DNA of 64,000 nucleotides from Aquicoccus porphyridii (GCF_008369105.1 NZ_VINQ01000004.1:124001-188000); one strand, 5' to 3'; positions 43,090-52,238 are shown, counted from the stretch's first letter. Numbers and translations are program-made. Notes: a model not told the origin generated them from the sequence alone.

Positions 43090-43344
43090 ATGAAACCCAT
43101 CGCCTTCATCGTCGCCCTTGCGGGCCTTGCCCTGTTGCCGGGATGCGCCGAGTTTCCCGAGCTTGACGACAGTGTGCCCGAAGCGCTGGAGCGGGCGGCC
43201 TATCCGCGACTGGTGCCGGTCGAGCCGCTGATCGAGGGCGCGCGCGAGGTTCAGATCGAGGATGACACCGAAGCGCGGATCGCCGCGCGGGTGGCCGCGC
43301 TCAGGGCTAGGGCGGCGCGGCTGCGGGCGCGGGATGTGGACTGA
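43090..43344 (+). CDS. small lipoprotein of unknown function
   Basis: 84 aa. The signal peptide MKPIAFIVALAGLALLPGC ends in an LPGC lipobox, predicting a lipidated Cys19. The mature 65 residues are acidic first (EFPELDDSVPEA), then an alanine/arginine-rich helix (ARIAARVAALRARAARLRAR). No named family is recognised. The ATG follows GGAAGGGAGC. Divergent from the TetR gene; homoserine dehydrogenase lies 104 bases downstream. Confidence 0.8.
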   Translation: MKPIAFIVALAGLALLPGCAEFPELDDSVPEALERAAYPRLVPVEPLIEGAREVQIEDDTEARIAARVAALRARAARLRARDVD

Positions 43345-43448
43345 GCCCGCGCGGCCCGGGGGCCAACCATCTGGCATGTTGCGCATGATTGCGCCCCGGG
43401 CTACACGGCGCATGACCTTTTTACCTGTTGCTGTTCCCGGAGGCCCCG

Positions 43449-44735
43449 ATGAGTGAACCCCTGCGCCTTGGTATTGCCGGATTGGGCACCGTCGGCACCG
43501 GTGTCGTCAAGATCGTCCGCCAGAAGGCCAACCTTCTGGCCGCCCGCGCGGGGCGCCCGGTGGTGATCACCGCCGTTTCGGCGCGCACCCGCGACAAGGA
43601 TCGCGGCGTGCGCATCGGCGATTACGCGTGGGAGGACGACCCCGTCAAACTCGCCGCCCGCGACGACGTCGACGTCTTCGTCGAACTGATGGGCGGCAGC
43701 GACGGCCCCGCCAAGGCCGCGACCGAGGCGGCGATCGCTGCCGGAAAGGATGTCGTGACGGCCAACAAGGCGATGCTTGCGCATCACGGGCAGGCACTGG
43801 CCGAGGCGGCCGAGGCGGCCGGCCGGGTGATCCGCTTCGAAGCGGCGGTGGCGGGGGGCATCCCGGTCATCAAGGCGCTGACCGAGGGCCTTGCGGGCAA
43901 CGAGATTGTCCGCGTCATGGGCGTGATGAACGGCACCTGCAACTATATCCTGACCCGGATGCAAAGCGCGGGCCTGTCCTATGAGACCGTGTTCGAAGAG
44001 GCGAGCGTGCTGGGCTATCTCGAAGCCGACCCCGAGCTTGACGTGGGCGGGATCGACGCGGGCCACAAGCTTTCGCTGCTGTCGGCCATCGCCTTTGGCG
44101 CGCAGGTCAATTTCGAAGGTGTGGAGCTGGAAGGCATCGGACAGATCACCATCGAGGACATCCGCGCCGCCGCCGACATGGGCTTTCGCATCAAGCTTCT
44201 TGGCGTGGCGCAGATGGGCGCACGCGGCCTCGAACAGCGGATGAGCCCCTGTCTTGTCCCCGCCGACAGCCCGCTGGGCCAGCTCGAGGGCGGCACCAAC
44301 ATGGTGGTGATCGAGGGCGATCACGTGGGCCAGATCGTGCTGCGCGGCGCGGGCGCGGGTGAAGGCCCGACCGCGAGCGCCGTTCTGGGCGACGTGATGG
44401 ACATTGCCCGCGGCATAAGGCCCGCCACCTTCGGCCGCCCGGCGGTCGAACTGGAGCCTGCGAAAGCCGCGAAAGGCGCCACCCCCGCGCCCTATTACCT
44501 GCGCATGACGCTTCAGGACAAACCCGGCGCGCTGGCCAAGATCGCCACCGTTCTGGGCGAGGCGGGCGTGTCGATCGACCGGATGCGCCAATACGGGCAC
44601 GAGGATGCCTCGGCCCCGGTTCTGATCGTCACCCACAAGACCCAGCGCCGCGCGCTCGACGAGGCGCTGGTCGCGATGGGGCGGCTTGACGTGCTGGTGG
44701 GGGCGCCGGTGGCGCTTCGGATCGAAACGGCCTGA
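43449..44735 (+). CDS. hom: homoserine dehydrogenase
   Basis: 428 aa. It reduces aspartate semialdehyde to homoserine in threonine and methionine synthesis. The NAD(P) loop is LGIAGLGTVGTGVV (residues about 7-20). The catalytic domain has VTANKAMLAHHG, VAGGIPVIKAL, VMNGTCNYILT and LDVGGIDAGHKL. The C-terminal ACT domain (from about 345, LRMTLQDKPGALAKIATVL) is the usual threonine feedback sensor. CGGAGGC precedes the ATG at 43449. Confidence 0.95.
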   Translation: MSEPLRLGIAGLGTVGTGVVKIVRQKANLLAARAGRPVVITAVSARTRDKDRGVRIGDYAWEDDPVKLAARDDVDVFVELMGGSDGPAKAATEAAIAAGKDVVTANKAMLAHHGQALAEAAEAAGRVIRFEAAVAGGIPVIKALTEGLAGNEIVRVMGVMNGTCNYILTRMQSAGLSYETVFEEASVLGYLEADPELDVGGIDAGHKLSLLSAIAFGAQVNFEGVELEGIGQITIEDIRAAADMGFRIKLLGVAQMGARGLEQRMSPCLVPADSPLGQLEGGTNMVVIEGDHVGQIVLRGAGAGEGPTASAVLGDVMDIARGIRPATFGRPAVELEPAKAAKGATPAPYYLRMTLQDKPGALAKIATVLGEAGVSIDRMRQYGHEDASAPVLIVTHKTQRRALDEALVAMGRLDVLVGAPVALRIETA

Positions 44736-44769
44736 TTTGCGACCGGGAGGGCCAATCGAAAGGACGGAT

Positions 44770-44817
44770 GTGAGGGGCCAGCCCCTCACACTCCCCGGAG
44801 TATTGGGGGCAAGATGA
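44770..44817. repeat. candidate dispersed intergenic element
   Basis: GTGAGGGGC-CA-GCCCCTCAC (perfect 9-base-pair hairpin, 44770-44789) is followed by CTCCCCGGAGTATTGGGGGC and AAGATGAAG. I recall this kind of GGAGTATT...AAGATGAAG sequence as a common intergenic element in Rhodobacteraceae genomes. It lies between hom and recJ, which may still be one transcript. Confidence 0.5.
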
Positions 44818-44830
44818 AGGGGCAGACACG

Positions 44831-46579
44831 GTGAGTTTCCTGGGGGTCGAAACATCGTTGACGGGGCGGGAATGGCTGGGCCCGGGCGTCGAGATCGACC
44901 GCGCCGCCGAGGCGCTTGTCCAGGAGGCGGGGCTGCCCCGCGCGGTGGCGCAGGTTCTGGCCCGGCGCGGGGTGGACGCCGCCGGGGCCGAGGGGTTTCT
45001 CGCACCGCAACTGCGCAATCTGCTGCCCGACCCGCGCGGGCTGCGCGACATGGAAAAAGCCGCCGCGCGGTTCCTGGCCGCGGTCGAGGCGCGCGAGCGG
45101 ATCGCGGTCTTTGCCGATTACGACGTCGATGGCGGAGCCTCCGCCGCGCTTCTGATCGACTGGCTGGCCCAGGCGGGGCTCACCCCCACGCTCTATGTGC
45201 CCGACCGGATCGACGAGGGCTATGGCCCCAATGAGCCAGCCATGGCGGCGCTGGCCAAGGCGCATGACCTCATCATCTGCGTCGATTGCGGCACCCTCAG
45301 CCATGATGCGATCGCGGCGGCGGTGGGCGCGGAGGTGATGGTGCTCGATCATCACCTCGGCGGTGAGACGCTGCCGCCCGCGATGGCGGTGGTCAATCCC
45401 AACCGGCAGGACGAGACCGGCGATCTCGCGCATCTCTGTGCCGCCGCGGTGGTGTTCCTGATGCTGGTCGAGGCGGGTCGCCAATGGCGCGAGGGCAAGG
45501 GGCAGCAGGGGCCGGACCTTATGGCCATGCTCGACCTCGTTGCGCTGGCCACGGTGGCGGATGTGGCGCCTTTGGTCGGGGTCAACCGCGCCTTCGTGAT
45601 GCAGGGGCTCAAGATCATGGGGCGGCGCGGGCGGCCCGGCCTTGTCGCGCTGGCCGACGTGGCGCGGATGGACACCGCGCCCGCGCCCTATCACCTCGGC
45701 TTTCTGCTTGGGCCACGGGTCAACGCGGGCGGGCGGATCGGCAAGGCCGATCTCGGCGCGCGGCTGCTGGCCTGCCGCGATGCGGGCGAGGCGCGGGCCA
45801 TGGCCGAACGGCTCGACCAGCTCAACACCGAGCGGCGCGAGATCGAGGAGGCGGTGCGCGCCGCGGCGCTGGAACAGGCCGAAGCGCGGGGGTTCGACGC
45901 GCCGCTGGTCTGGGCTGCGGGCGAAGGCTGGCATCCCGGCGTCGTGGGCATCGTGGCCAGCCGCCTCAAGGAAGCGACAGGCCGCCCGGCGGTGGTGATC
46001 GGGCTCGAAGGCGACGAGGGCAAGGGATCGGGGCGGTCGGTCTCGGGGATCGACCTTGGCGCGGCGGTTCAGCGACTGGCCGCCGAAGGGCTGTTGATCA
46101 AGGGCGGCGGGCACAAGATGGCCGCCGGCCTGAGCGTGGCACGCGACCGGCTTGATGCGGCAATGGCGCGGCTTTCTGAGCTTCTGGCGAAACAGGGGGC
46201 CGACCGGCTGGGGCCACGGGCGCTGCACCTCGACGGGGTGCTGATGCCGGGCGCCGCCAGTGTCGAGCTGGTCGAACAGGTCGAGGCCGCCGGACCCTTT
46301 GGCGCCGGGGCGCCCGCGCCGCGTTTTGCCTTTCCCGACATGCAGATCATGTTCGCGCGGCGGGTCGGCGAAAGCCATCTCAAGCTGGGCTTCGGCGACG
46401 GCATGGGTGCGCGGCTCGACGCCATCGCCTTTGGCGCCTTCGACGGGCCGCTCGGACCGGCGCTCGACAATCATGGCGGCGCGCGGTTTCACCTCGCCGG
46501 GCGGCTGGAACTCAACCACTGGCGCGGACGGACCAGCGTGCAGCTCCGCCTTGAAGATGCCGCACCGGCCGGGGCGTGA
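44831..46579 (+). CDS. recJ: single-stranded-DNA-specific exonuclease RecJ
   Basis: 582 aa 5'-3' exonuclease of recombination and mismatch repair. DHH-family motifs are complete: VFADYDVDGGASAALL (about residues 95-110), CVDCGTLSHD, VLDHHLGGE, and LGPRVNAGGRIGKA. DHHA1 has GGGHKMAAGLSV near residue 425, and the C-terminal OB-fold ends NHWRGRTSVQLRLED. The GTG start at 44831 follows AAGGGG at 8 bases. It is 95 bases after hom. Confidence 0.94.
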   Translation: MSFLGVETSLTGREWLGPGVEIDRAAEALVQEAGLPRAVAQVLARRGVDAAGAEGFLAPQLRNLLPDPRGLRDMEKAAARFLAAVEARERIAVFADYDVDGGASAALLIDWLAQAGLTPTLYVPDRIDEGYGPNEPAMAALAKAHDLIICVDCGTLSHDAIAAAVGAEVMVLDHHLGGETLPPAMAVVNPNRQDETGDLAHLCAAAVVFLMLVEAGRQWREGKGQQGPDLMAMLDLVALATVADVAPLVGVNRAFVMQGLKIMGRRGRPGLVALADVARMDTAPAPYHLGFLLGPRVNAGGRIGKADLGARLLACRDAGEARAMAERLDQLNTERREIEEAVRAAALEQAEARGFDAPLVWAAGEGWHPGVVGIVASRLKEATGRPAVVIGLEGDEGKGSGRSVSGIDLGAAVQRLAAEGLLIKGGGHKMAAGLSVARDRLDAAMARLSELLAKQGADRLGPRALHLDGVLMPGAASVELVEQVEAAGPFGAGAPAPRFAFPDMQIMFARRVGESHLKLGFGDGMGARLDAIAFGAFDGPLGPALDNHGGARFHLAGRLELNHWRGRTSVQLRLEDAAPAGA

Positions 46580-46652
46580 ACCGCGCCGTCGCGCCATGCC
46601 GCGCCCGCAGAGCGCATAGCGTATTTTTTGCCCGCATGAGCCAACTTTCCGC

Positions 46653-46681
46653 TTGCACGGACGCGCGGGTTTTTCTAGACA
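46653..46681 (+). promoter_or_regulatory. sigma-70-type promoter for tRNA-Glu
   Basis: TTGCAC (46653-46658), 17-base spacer, TAGACA (46676-46681). The predicted start, about seven bases downstream, is some 13 bases before the tRNA. Confidence 0.55.
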
Positions 46682-46700
46682 ACGCCACACGCCAAGGCAT

Positions 46701-46775
46701 GGCCCGTTCGTCTATCGGTTAGGACGCCAGGTTTTCAACCTGGAAAGAGGGGTTCGATTCCCCTACGGGCTACCA
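46701..46775 (+). tRNA. tRNA-Glu (anticodon UUC)
   Basis: A complete cloverleaf of 75 bases including an encoded CCA. The acceptor GGCCCGT pairs with ACGGGCT (first pair G-U). The anticodon stem CCAGG/CCTGG encloses TTTTCAA, with anticodon TTC at 46734-46736. The T-arm is GAGGG-GTTCGATT-CCCCT-like, with the canonical GGTTCGATTCC. It lies between recJ and the end of the convergent D-amino-acid operon. No duplicated tRNA end or integrase was seen nearby. Confidence 0.97.
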
Positions 46776-46862
46776 CCTGCCCCCGCCAAGCCGTTGATTT
46801 CTTTGCAACTCTGCCCGCGACGGCCGCATGCGATGACCCGGCAGGTGCGCGGTGCGCGATGT

Positions 46863-47777
46863 TTAAGCCTTCGTGTCCCGTGCCCGGAGCCCGTTCAGCG
46901 CACGCAGCGCCGCGTCGGGGTCGAATTCACCGCGTTCACCGATCAGCACGAGTTTGCAGCCCTTTTCCCCGTTCGAGGGTTCAGGCGACAGCGCGGCACG
47001 ATTGCCGACAAGCTGGAAAAGCATCCGGTCTGCCCTGCCCGTGAAGCTGACGAAACCCTTGCCGCGCAAGAGAACGCCGGCGAGGCGTGACATCGTTTCC
47101 TGAAAGGCGTGCATGTCCAGCGGGCCATCATGTTCCCATTCGACATGGATGAACCGGCTGTCGCTGTGCGGGCTTGCCATCACCCGGCCCCGCTTGTGGC
47201 CTTCCTCGATGAACAGGGCGGGCAGCGGGATCGGCGTCTCCATGTCGAAGATGTGCTTCTTGCCCTGAACGCTGAGCGCGGCCCGAAGCGCGGTCACTTC
47301 CTCCGGTGTGGAGTCCGTGGTCTTGGACAGGAACAGGATGTCCGATCCCCGCAGTTGGGCCTGCCACAGCGGATCGTCCTTGCGCCGGGGCGCGTCGGGC
47401 GCATCCACGATGCCGATAACGGTCTCGAGACGTGCCTGCGCCCAGATGACCGGGTCCATCAGGGACTGGACGATGCCGGCCGGGTCGGCGACGCCGCTCG
47501 CTTCGATCACGATCAGCTCGGGTTTTGGTGCGCGGGCCAAGACCAGCTTCAGCGTTCGCATCAGATCGCCCTGCAACGAACAACAGATGCAGCCGTTCTT
47601 GAGCCCGATAACCCCTTCGGCGGACCGGTCGAGCAAGGCCGCGTCGATATTGATCGAGCCGAAATCGTTGACGATGGCCGCGATCCGAAGCCCGTGATCC
47701 CCCTCTAGCACACGGTTTATGAACGTGGTCTTTCCCGCGCCCAGAAACCCCGTGACGAGAAGGACCGGAACGCTCAC
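46863..47777 (-). CDS. CobW/COG0523 family GTP-dependent metallochaperone
   Basis: 304 aa. The GTPase P-loop is GFLGAGKTT (residues about 10-18). The metal-binding CxCC motif is in GLKNGCICCSLQGD near residue 63, and ASGVADPAG is the switch region. The C-terminal CobW_C domain contains GVLLRGKGFVSFTGR. COG0523 proteins deliver zinc, cobalt or similar metals to target enzymes. The GTG start overlaps the deacylase stop by four bases, so it is made with two likely zinc enzymes and may metallate them. Confidence 0.9.
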   Translation of the reverse strand: MSVPVLLVTGFLGAGKTTFINRVLEGDHGLRIAAIVNDFGSINIDAALLDRSAEGVIGLKNGCICCSLQGDLMRTLKLVLARAPKPELIVIEASGVADPAGIVQSLMDPVIWAQARLETVIGIVDAPDAPRRKDDPLWQAQLRGSDILFLSKTTDSTPEEVTALRAALSVQGKKHIFDMETPIPLPALFIEEGHKRGRVMASPHSDSRFIHVEWEHDGPLDMHAFQETMSRLAGVLLRGKGFVSFTGRADRMLFQLVGNRAALSPEPSNGEKGCKLVLIGERGEFDPDAALRALNGLRARDTKA

Positions 47778-49276
47778 CGTGTCGTGCGCCGGATCGGGCG
47801 GCCCGGTGCCGCATCCGTGTTCAGGGTCCCGTCCGAGATGACGAATTCGCCGCCCACCAGCAGATGCCGGACCCCTTCCGACGGCCGGTTCATCGCGGTG
47901 AAATCGGCCTTGTCGGTCAGGGTCTCCAGGTCGAAGATCACGATATCCGCATCACAGCCTTCTTGCAGGCGAACCTTTTTCGCAATTTGCGGCGCACAAC
48001 CCTCGATCACCTTGCCGGGCAGGATCGTGCATTTCGCCAATGCGTCCATCAGCGGCATCGTGCTGCGTTCGCGCACATGTTCGCGCAGGAACCGCGTGAA
48101 CGTTCCCGAAGAGCGCGGGTGCGCCGAAAGCGTGTCGGGCAGCGGCCATTCGAGCCCTTCATAGATGCTGCCGTCCTCGTTGATCCACGGCATCGCATCC
48201 GACGCGATGGAGCCACCGGGATAGGTCACCGAAAGGTCCAGCAGGCGGCGGTGCTCGTCATTCGCGTCGACATCGAGGTAATGCCACATCACCAGGTCGG
48301 TCGGCGACGCCTCGCGCGCGGCGCGCATGTCTTCGCGGCCAGTAAATCGGTGGTGATTGTGGATCAGTTCGATGTTGGAATAATCGCTGCCGGTACGCTT
48401 GGTGAAATCGGGGTCCATGAAGAACCCCGCGCTGACCACGGTTGCGCCGGTGCCATAGGGATAGGCCTCGGTCGTGACCGGCAGGCCCTGTTCCTGCGCC
48501 TTCGCCACCAGTTCCACCACGCGCTCGATATCCATCAGCGAGGTCGAATTGAGGTGGCAGATATGCATATGCGCCCCGGTCGCGCCGGCCAGCCCGATCA
48601 GGCGGACATAACTGTCGACCGAGCTTTGCGGGTCGATATTGCTGAGATAGGCGATATGGGTGAAGGTCGGCGTGCCGTATTCGAAGGCCAGATCGCAGAT
48701 ATCGGCCATCTCCTTGACCCCCGCGCCGGGGGCATAGCCGTTGGGCAACCCGATGCCGATTGCACCCTCGTCGAGCCCCTGCCGCACATGGGCGACGATC
48801 TCGGCGGTTTGCGCGGCATCGGCGGCCTCGGTGGACCAGCGCATGTCATCCGATCCGGCGCCCATCTGGTCGATCGGGTGCACATCCGCGTCAAGTTCGA
48901 TCGCGCCAAAGGCGGCCTTGCGGCCGAAAATCCATGCCGCGGCCGTCCCGTAATGCAGCGCGCGCGGAACCTTGGCCTGCCTGTCATACCACCCCGCGAC
49001 CGGCATGGCGCCGACCTCCAGCTCCAGCGTCGTGGTGACCCCGTCAAAGGCCTGCATCCGGTCGGCGGCGACCGATTGGCCATGCGCGTGCAGGTCGAGG
49101 AACCCCGGCGCCACGATCAGCCCGGTGGCGTCGATCTCGCGCGCGGCCGTGCCGTCGATTGTTCCGATCCGGGCGATGGTGCCCCCCGAGACGGCCAGAT
49201 CACACACCGCGTCAAAACCGGTTTCCGGGTCCATCACGCGCCCGTTTCGCAGGATGATGTCATATACTTCGCTCAT
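47774..49276 (-). CDS. amidohydrolase, N-acyl-D-amino-acid deacylase family
   Basis: 500 aa amidohydrolase of the D-aminoacylase group. It opens DIILRNGRVMDPETGFD, has metal-binding LDLHAHGQS near residue 61, LELEVGAMPVAGWYD in the position typical of D-aminoacylases, later HICHLNSTS and SDAMPWINEDGSI, and ends with RPSEGVRHLLVGGEFV. Such enzymes release D-amino acids from N-acyl-D-amino acids or D-ureido compounds. It overlaps both neighbours by four bases. A DauA-like dehydrogenase heads the same operon, which supports a D-amino-acid product. Confidence 0.88.
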   Translation of the reverse strand: MSEVYDIILRNGRVMDPETGFDAVCDLAVSGGTIARIGTIDGTAAREIDATGLIVAPGFLDLHAHGQSVAADRMQAFDGVTTTLELEVGAMPVAGWYDRQAKVPRALHYGTAAAWIFGRKAAFGAIELDADVHPIDQMGAGSDDMRWSTEAADAAQTAEIVAHVRQGLDEGAIGIGLPNGYAPGAGVKEMADICDLAFEYGTPTFTHIAYLSNIDPQSSVDSYVRLIGLAGATGAHMHICHLNSTSLMDIERVVELVAKAQEQGLPVTTEAYPYGTGATVVSAGFFMDPDFTKRTGSDYSNIELIHNHHRFTGREDMRAAREASPTDLVMWHYLDVDANDEHRRLLDLSVTYPGGSIASDAMPWINEDGSIYEGLEWPLPDTLSAHPRSSGTFTRFLREHVRERSTMPLMDALAKCTILPGKVIEGCAPQIAKKVRLQEGCDADIVIFDLETLTDKADFTAMNRPSEGVRHLLVGGEFVISDGTLNTDAAPGRPIRRTTR

Positions 49277-50742
49277 TGGTCGGCCCTTTCGCTGGCAAAC
49301 GGGTTTTCCGTCCTGGGCCAGTAATTGGCATCCCGCTTGGTATAGGGAATGTTGGCATAATCCGGGGTGATGGCCCCCGGCGTGGCGAGGTGGATGACCT
49401 CTGCCGCGATGGGGGCGAACCCGTCATAGAAATGCTGCGAGGATTTCACGACCACGTATTTCATCTGCGACAGGTCGATCCCGAGGTTCTCGAACGCCTC
49501 GGGGTGGAATGTCTGGGTCCGCCGGGTGTTGAGCACGATGTGAACGCCGTCGGCCTCCAGCCATACGCAATCGCCCATCTTCATCTCGGCCCGTCCCAGA
49601 TGCTGCGCCGCGTCGCGGGCGATGCCCCGCACCGTTACCAGCAGGTCCACGGGATCGCCCGACATCGGGCCGATCTTGCCGCCCACGCGCACGGCCATTT
49701 CCGCGCCCACGCCCGCATCCATGCACATGCCCACAAGCACCGGGTCCCAGAAGGTTCCGAAGGCGATATCCTTCAGCCCGCGATCGAGCGCAGCGCGCAA
49801 CACATAGGTTGAATCCGACGGCGCACCGCCGCCCGCGTTATCGGCGAAATCGGCCAGCACGATCGGTGCCGCCGCGTTCATCGCAACCGCCCGGTCCAGA
49901 CCGTCATCCATGCCGGGGAAGCGTCGCAGATCGTTGCGCATCTCCCATAGTTCTTTGCCCAGTTCCTCGGCGCGCCGTTCTGCCAGCGTGGCGTCACCAT
50001 CGGTGATCACCAGCGTGCGGGCGCCGCAACGCGGGTTGTCGCCCCACGGAAACCCATGCGCCAGCGAGACCGACAGGATGCCGCCCTGTCCCTCCATCGC
50101 CGACATGCGGTCGACATAGCTGCGCACCGGTTCGAACGGCGTGTGATACATCCCCATCATCCGGCAGTCGTAATCGCGCATCACCGGGTCGGTCCGCCCC
50201 TCGGCCGCGTCGGCGCATATGGTAAAAAGCTCCTCGGCCCGCTCCACCACGTCGATATGCGGATATTCCTTGTAGCAGATGATCGCCGTCGCCTTCTCGA
50301 GCATCAACTCCGTCAGGTGGCAATGCGGGTCAAGCTCCAGCCCGATCTTGACCTTTGGCCCCACGATCTCGCGGATACGGGCCATCATGTCGCCTTCGCA
50401 ATCGTCGTAACCCTGCGCGATCATCGCCCCGTGCATCGACATCAGAACCACGTCCACCGGCATCGCGGCGCGCAGATCGGTGAGGATGTCGTCGCGCATC
50501 GTCTCGTAGACCGCGCGCACCGTGGGCCCGGCCGGTTGCGCATAGGTGCAAAGCCCCTCGGCAACCTCCCAGCCCCGCGCCTCGGCCATCGCGCGCCAGC
50601 GGGTCACGGCGGCGGCAAAGAGCCCCGCTTCGCCGCGCGAGGCGGTCTTGGTGTAGAGATGTTCCTTGAACCCGCTCCACCCCGTCGGGATCGGCGAAAA
50701 GGAATTGGTTTCCGTTGCAAGCGAAGCCATGAAAAGTTTCAT
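49273..50742 (-). CDS. M81 (MlrC-like) family metallopeptidase
   Basis: 489 aa of the M81/MlrC family, whose name-giver cleaves linear microcystin fragments. It begins MKLFMASLATETNSFSPIPTG, then VLMSMHGAMIAQGYDDCEGD, LELDPHCHLTELML (likely zinc ligands) and ADFADNAGGGAPSDSTYVL, with RTQTFHPEAFENLGID near the C-terminus. In most bacteria the real substrate is unknown; small amide or peptide bonds involving D-residues fit the context. It is translationally coupled on both sides within the D-amino-acid operon. Confidence 0.88.
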   Translation of the reverse strand: MKLFMASLATETNSFSPIPTGWSGFKEHLYTKTASRGEAGLFAAAVTRWRAMAEARGWEVAEGLCTYAQPAGPTVRAVYETMRDDILTDLRAAMPVDVVLMSMHGAMIAQGYDDCEGDMMARIREIVGPKVKIGLELDPHCHLTELMLEKATAIICYKEYPHIDVVERAEELFTICADAAEGRTDPVMRDYDCRMMGMYHTPFEPVRSYVDRMSAMEGQGGILSVSLAHGFPWGDNPRCGARTLVITDGDATLAERRAEELGKELWEMRNDLRRFPGMDDGLDRAVAMNAAAPIVLADFADNAGGGAPSDSTYVLRAALDRGLKDIAFGTFWDPVLVGMCMDAGVGAEMAVRVGGKIGPMSGDPVDLLVTVRGIARDAAQHLGRAEMKMGDCVWLEADGVHIVLNTRRTQTFHPEAFENLGIDLSQMKYVVVKSSQHFYDGFAPIAAEVIHLATPGAITPDYANIPYTKRDANYWPRTENPFASERADQ

Positions 50743-51263
50743 TTGTCATTCCCGAGATTTGCAAGCGCGGTCACGATATCCGCCAAGACGTGGAAAAGGA
50801 TCAGCGCAAAGGCCAACGGGATCGCGATGCCGAAGACCACCATCGGCAGGTCCATCGTCTCGGTTTGCCGGCCGGCCAGCCGCGCGAGATAGCCGCGCGC
50901 CGGGTTGGCGCCGGCCCCGAAAAAGCTGAACCACATGATCGGCAGGACAAAGCACAAGACCCCAAAGGATCGCACCATCGTAAAGACCAGCCCCCGAAGG
51001 CCGCGCGCCTGCAAGGCGTTCGGGAACAGGTTCGGGTCGCGCTGAAAGCGATAGGCGCAGGACGCGCCCAGAAGCCCGCCCCAGACCATGGAAAACCGGG
51101 CAAGCTCCTCGGTCCAGATCGGCGGCTGGTTCAAGAGGTAGCGGGCGATCACCTGCCAACCGGCAGCGGCCAGCATGACCGCGACGGCAAGCGCCGCGCC
51201 CAGCAGGGCCACCCGGTTGAGCCCCCAGGAAATCCGGTTGATCCTGTCGGAAATCGCCCGCAT
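50739..51263 (-). CDS. dctQ: TRAP transporter small permease (DctQ)
   Basis: 174 aa with four hydrophobic helices, the DctQ layout. RVALLGAALAVAVMLAAAGWQVIARYLL forms the first, followed by PPIWTEELARFSMVWGGLLGA, a family hallmark. It pairs with the large permease DctM (52272-53555) and the binding protein DctP. Gene order here is M-P-Q, with Q three bases after P and overlapping the M81 gene by four, so transport and hydrolysis are one transcript. Confidence 0.9.
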   Translation of the reverse strand: MRAISDRINRISWGLNRVALLGAALAVAVMLAAAGWQVIARYLLNQPPIWTEELARFSMVWGGLLGASCAYRFQRDPNLFPNALQARGLRGLVFTMVRSFGVLCFVLPIMWFSFFGAGANPARGYLARLAGRQTETMDLPMVVFGIAIPLAFALILFHVLADIVTALANLGNDK

Positions 51264-51266
51264 CGT

Positions 51267-52238
51267 TCAGCGTCCGACGGCCGCGTTCCAAGCGTCCAAC
51301 GCGCCCTCGGGCATGTCGGTCGCTTCATAGATCGGCTGGCTGGCGTCGCGGAACTTGGCCCGCTCTTCCGGCGACAGCTCGATCACCTCGATCCCGGCTT
51401 CTTCAAGCTGCTTGAGCACGGCGGAATCGTCCGCCACCAGATCGCGGTTCGCCTGATGCGCTTTCTCAACCGCCGCATGGACGATAGCGCGCTCTTCCTC
51501 CGAAAGCCCCTGATACCAGTCCTCGGACGCGATCGCGACACGGACGGACGGGCTCATCCGGGCATTGGTGAAATAGTTGATGAAGGCCGTATGCCCGTAT
51601 GTCAGCGGCACGAAGGCGGGGTTGATATAGCCCCCGGCAACGCCAGTTTGCAGCGCATTGGGCACCTCGGACCAGGACACGATGGTGCCTTTCGATCCCC
51701 ATTGCTCGAAGGTGTTGATCTGCACTTCGTCCAGCGCGCGCATCCGCACGCCCTTGATGTCGTCGAAGGTGCGGATCGGCACCTCGGTGGTGAAGATGCC
51801 CGTCGGCGTGCCGGTCATCACCACGTCGAGAACGCGCACACCCTTGGGCGTGGTGCCTTCGTTGATCCGGGCCAGCATCCCGCCCTCGTCGAGCGCGCGG
51901 TCGAGCTGTGCGAGATCCTCGAAGAAATAGGGCATCATGGCCCCGAAGATCGTCCCGTCCAGTGTCCCGGCGGATTTGGCATCCGACATCGACACTTCAA
52001 GCAGGCCCTGGCTCACCTGGTCGAGCCGCTCGGCCTCTTCGCCCAGCGCGTTGCGTTCATATTCCACAGCGTCCATTCCGTGGGCTTTGAGGTGCTCGGC
52101 GAAGGTATGCGCCCACATGTAGGTGCCGGATTTTTCGAGGTCCGGCGGGCTGTCGAGGGCGATCTTCACCTCGGCCGCCGCCGGAAGCGCAAGCGTCACG
52201 GCGACGGCAGAAGCGGTCAGAATTCGGGTGAGTTTCAT
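51267..52238 (-). CDS. dctP: TRAP transporter periplasmic substrate-binding protein (DctP)
   Basis: 323 aa. The signal peptide is MKLTRILTASAVAVTLALPAAA (cleavage about residue 22), so periplasmic. Domain features typical of DctP are MWAHTFAEHLKAHG, RLDQVSQGLLEVS, GVRVLDVVMTGTPTGIFT and IKGVRMRALDEVQINTFEQWG, the region with the ligand-binding arginine. The ligand is unknown; an N-acyl amino acid or small peptide acid is inferred from the operon. GGAAGG lies before the ATG. Confidence 0.9.
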   Translation of the reverse strand: MKLTRILTASAVAVTLALPAAAEVKIALDSPPDLEKSGTYMWAHTFAEHLKAHGMDAVEYERNALGEEAERLDQVSQGLLEVSMSDAKSAGTLDGTIFGAMMPYFFEDLAQLDRALDEGGMLARINEGTTPKGVRVLDVVMTGTPTGIFTTEVPIRTFDDIKGVRMRALDEVQINTFEQWGSKGTIVSWSEVPNALQTGVAGGYINPAFVPLTYGHTAFINYFTNARMSPSVRVAIASEDWYQGLSEEERAIVHAAVEKAHQANRDLVADDSAVLKQLEEAGIEVIELSPEERAKFRDASQPIYEATDMPEGALDAWNAAVGR

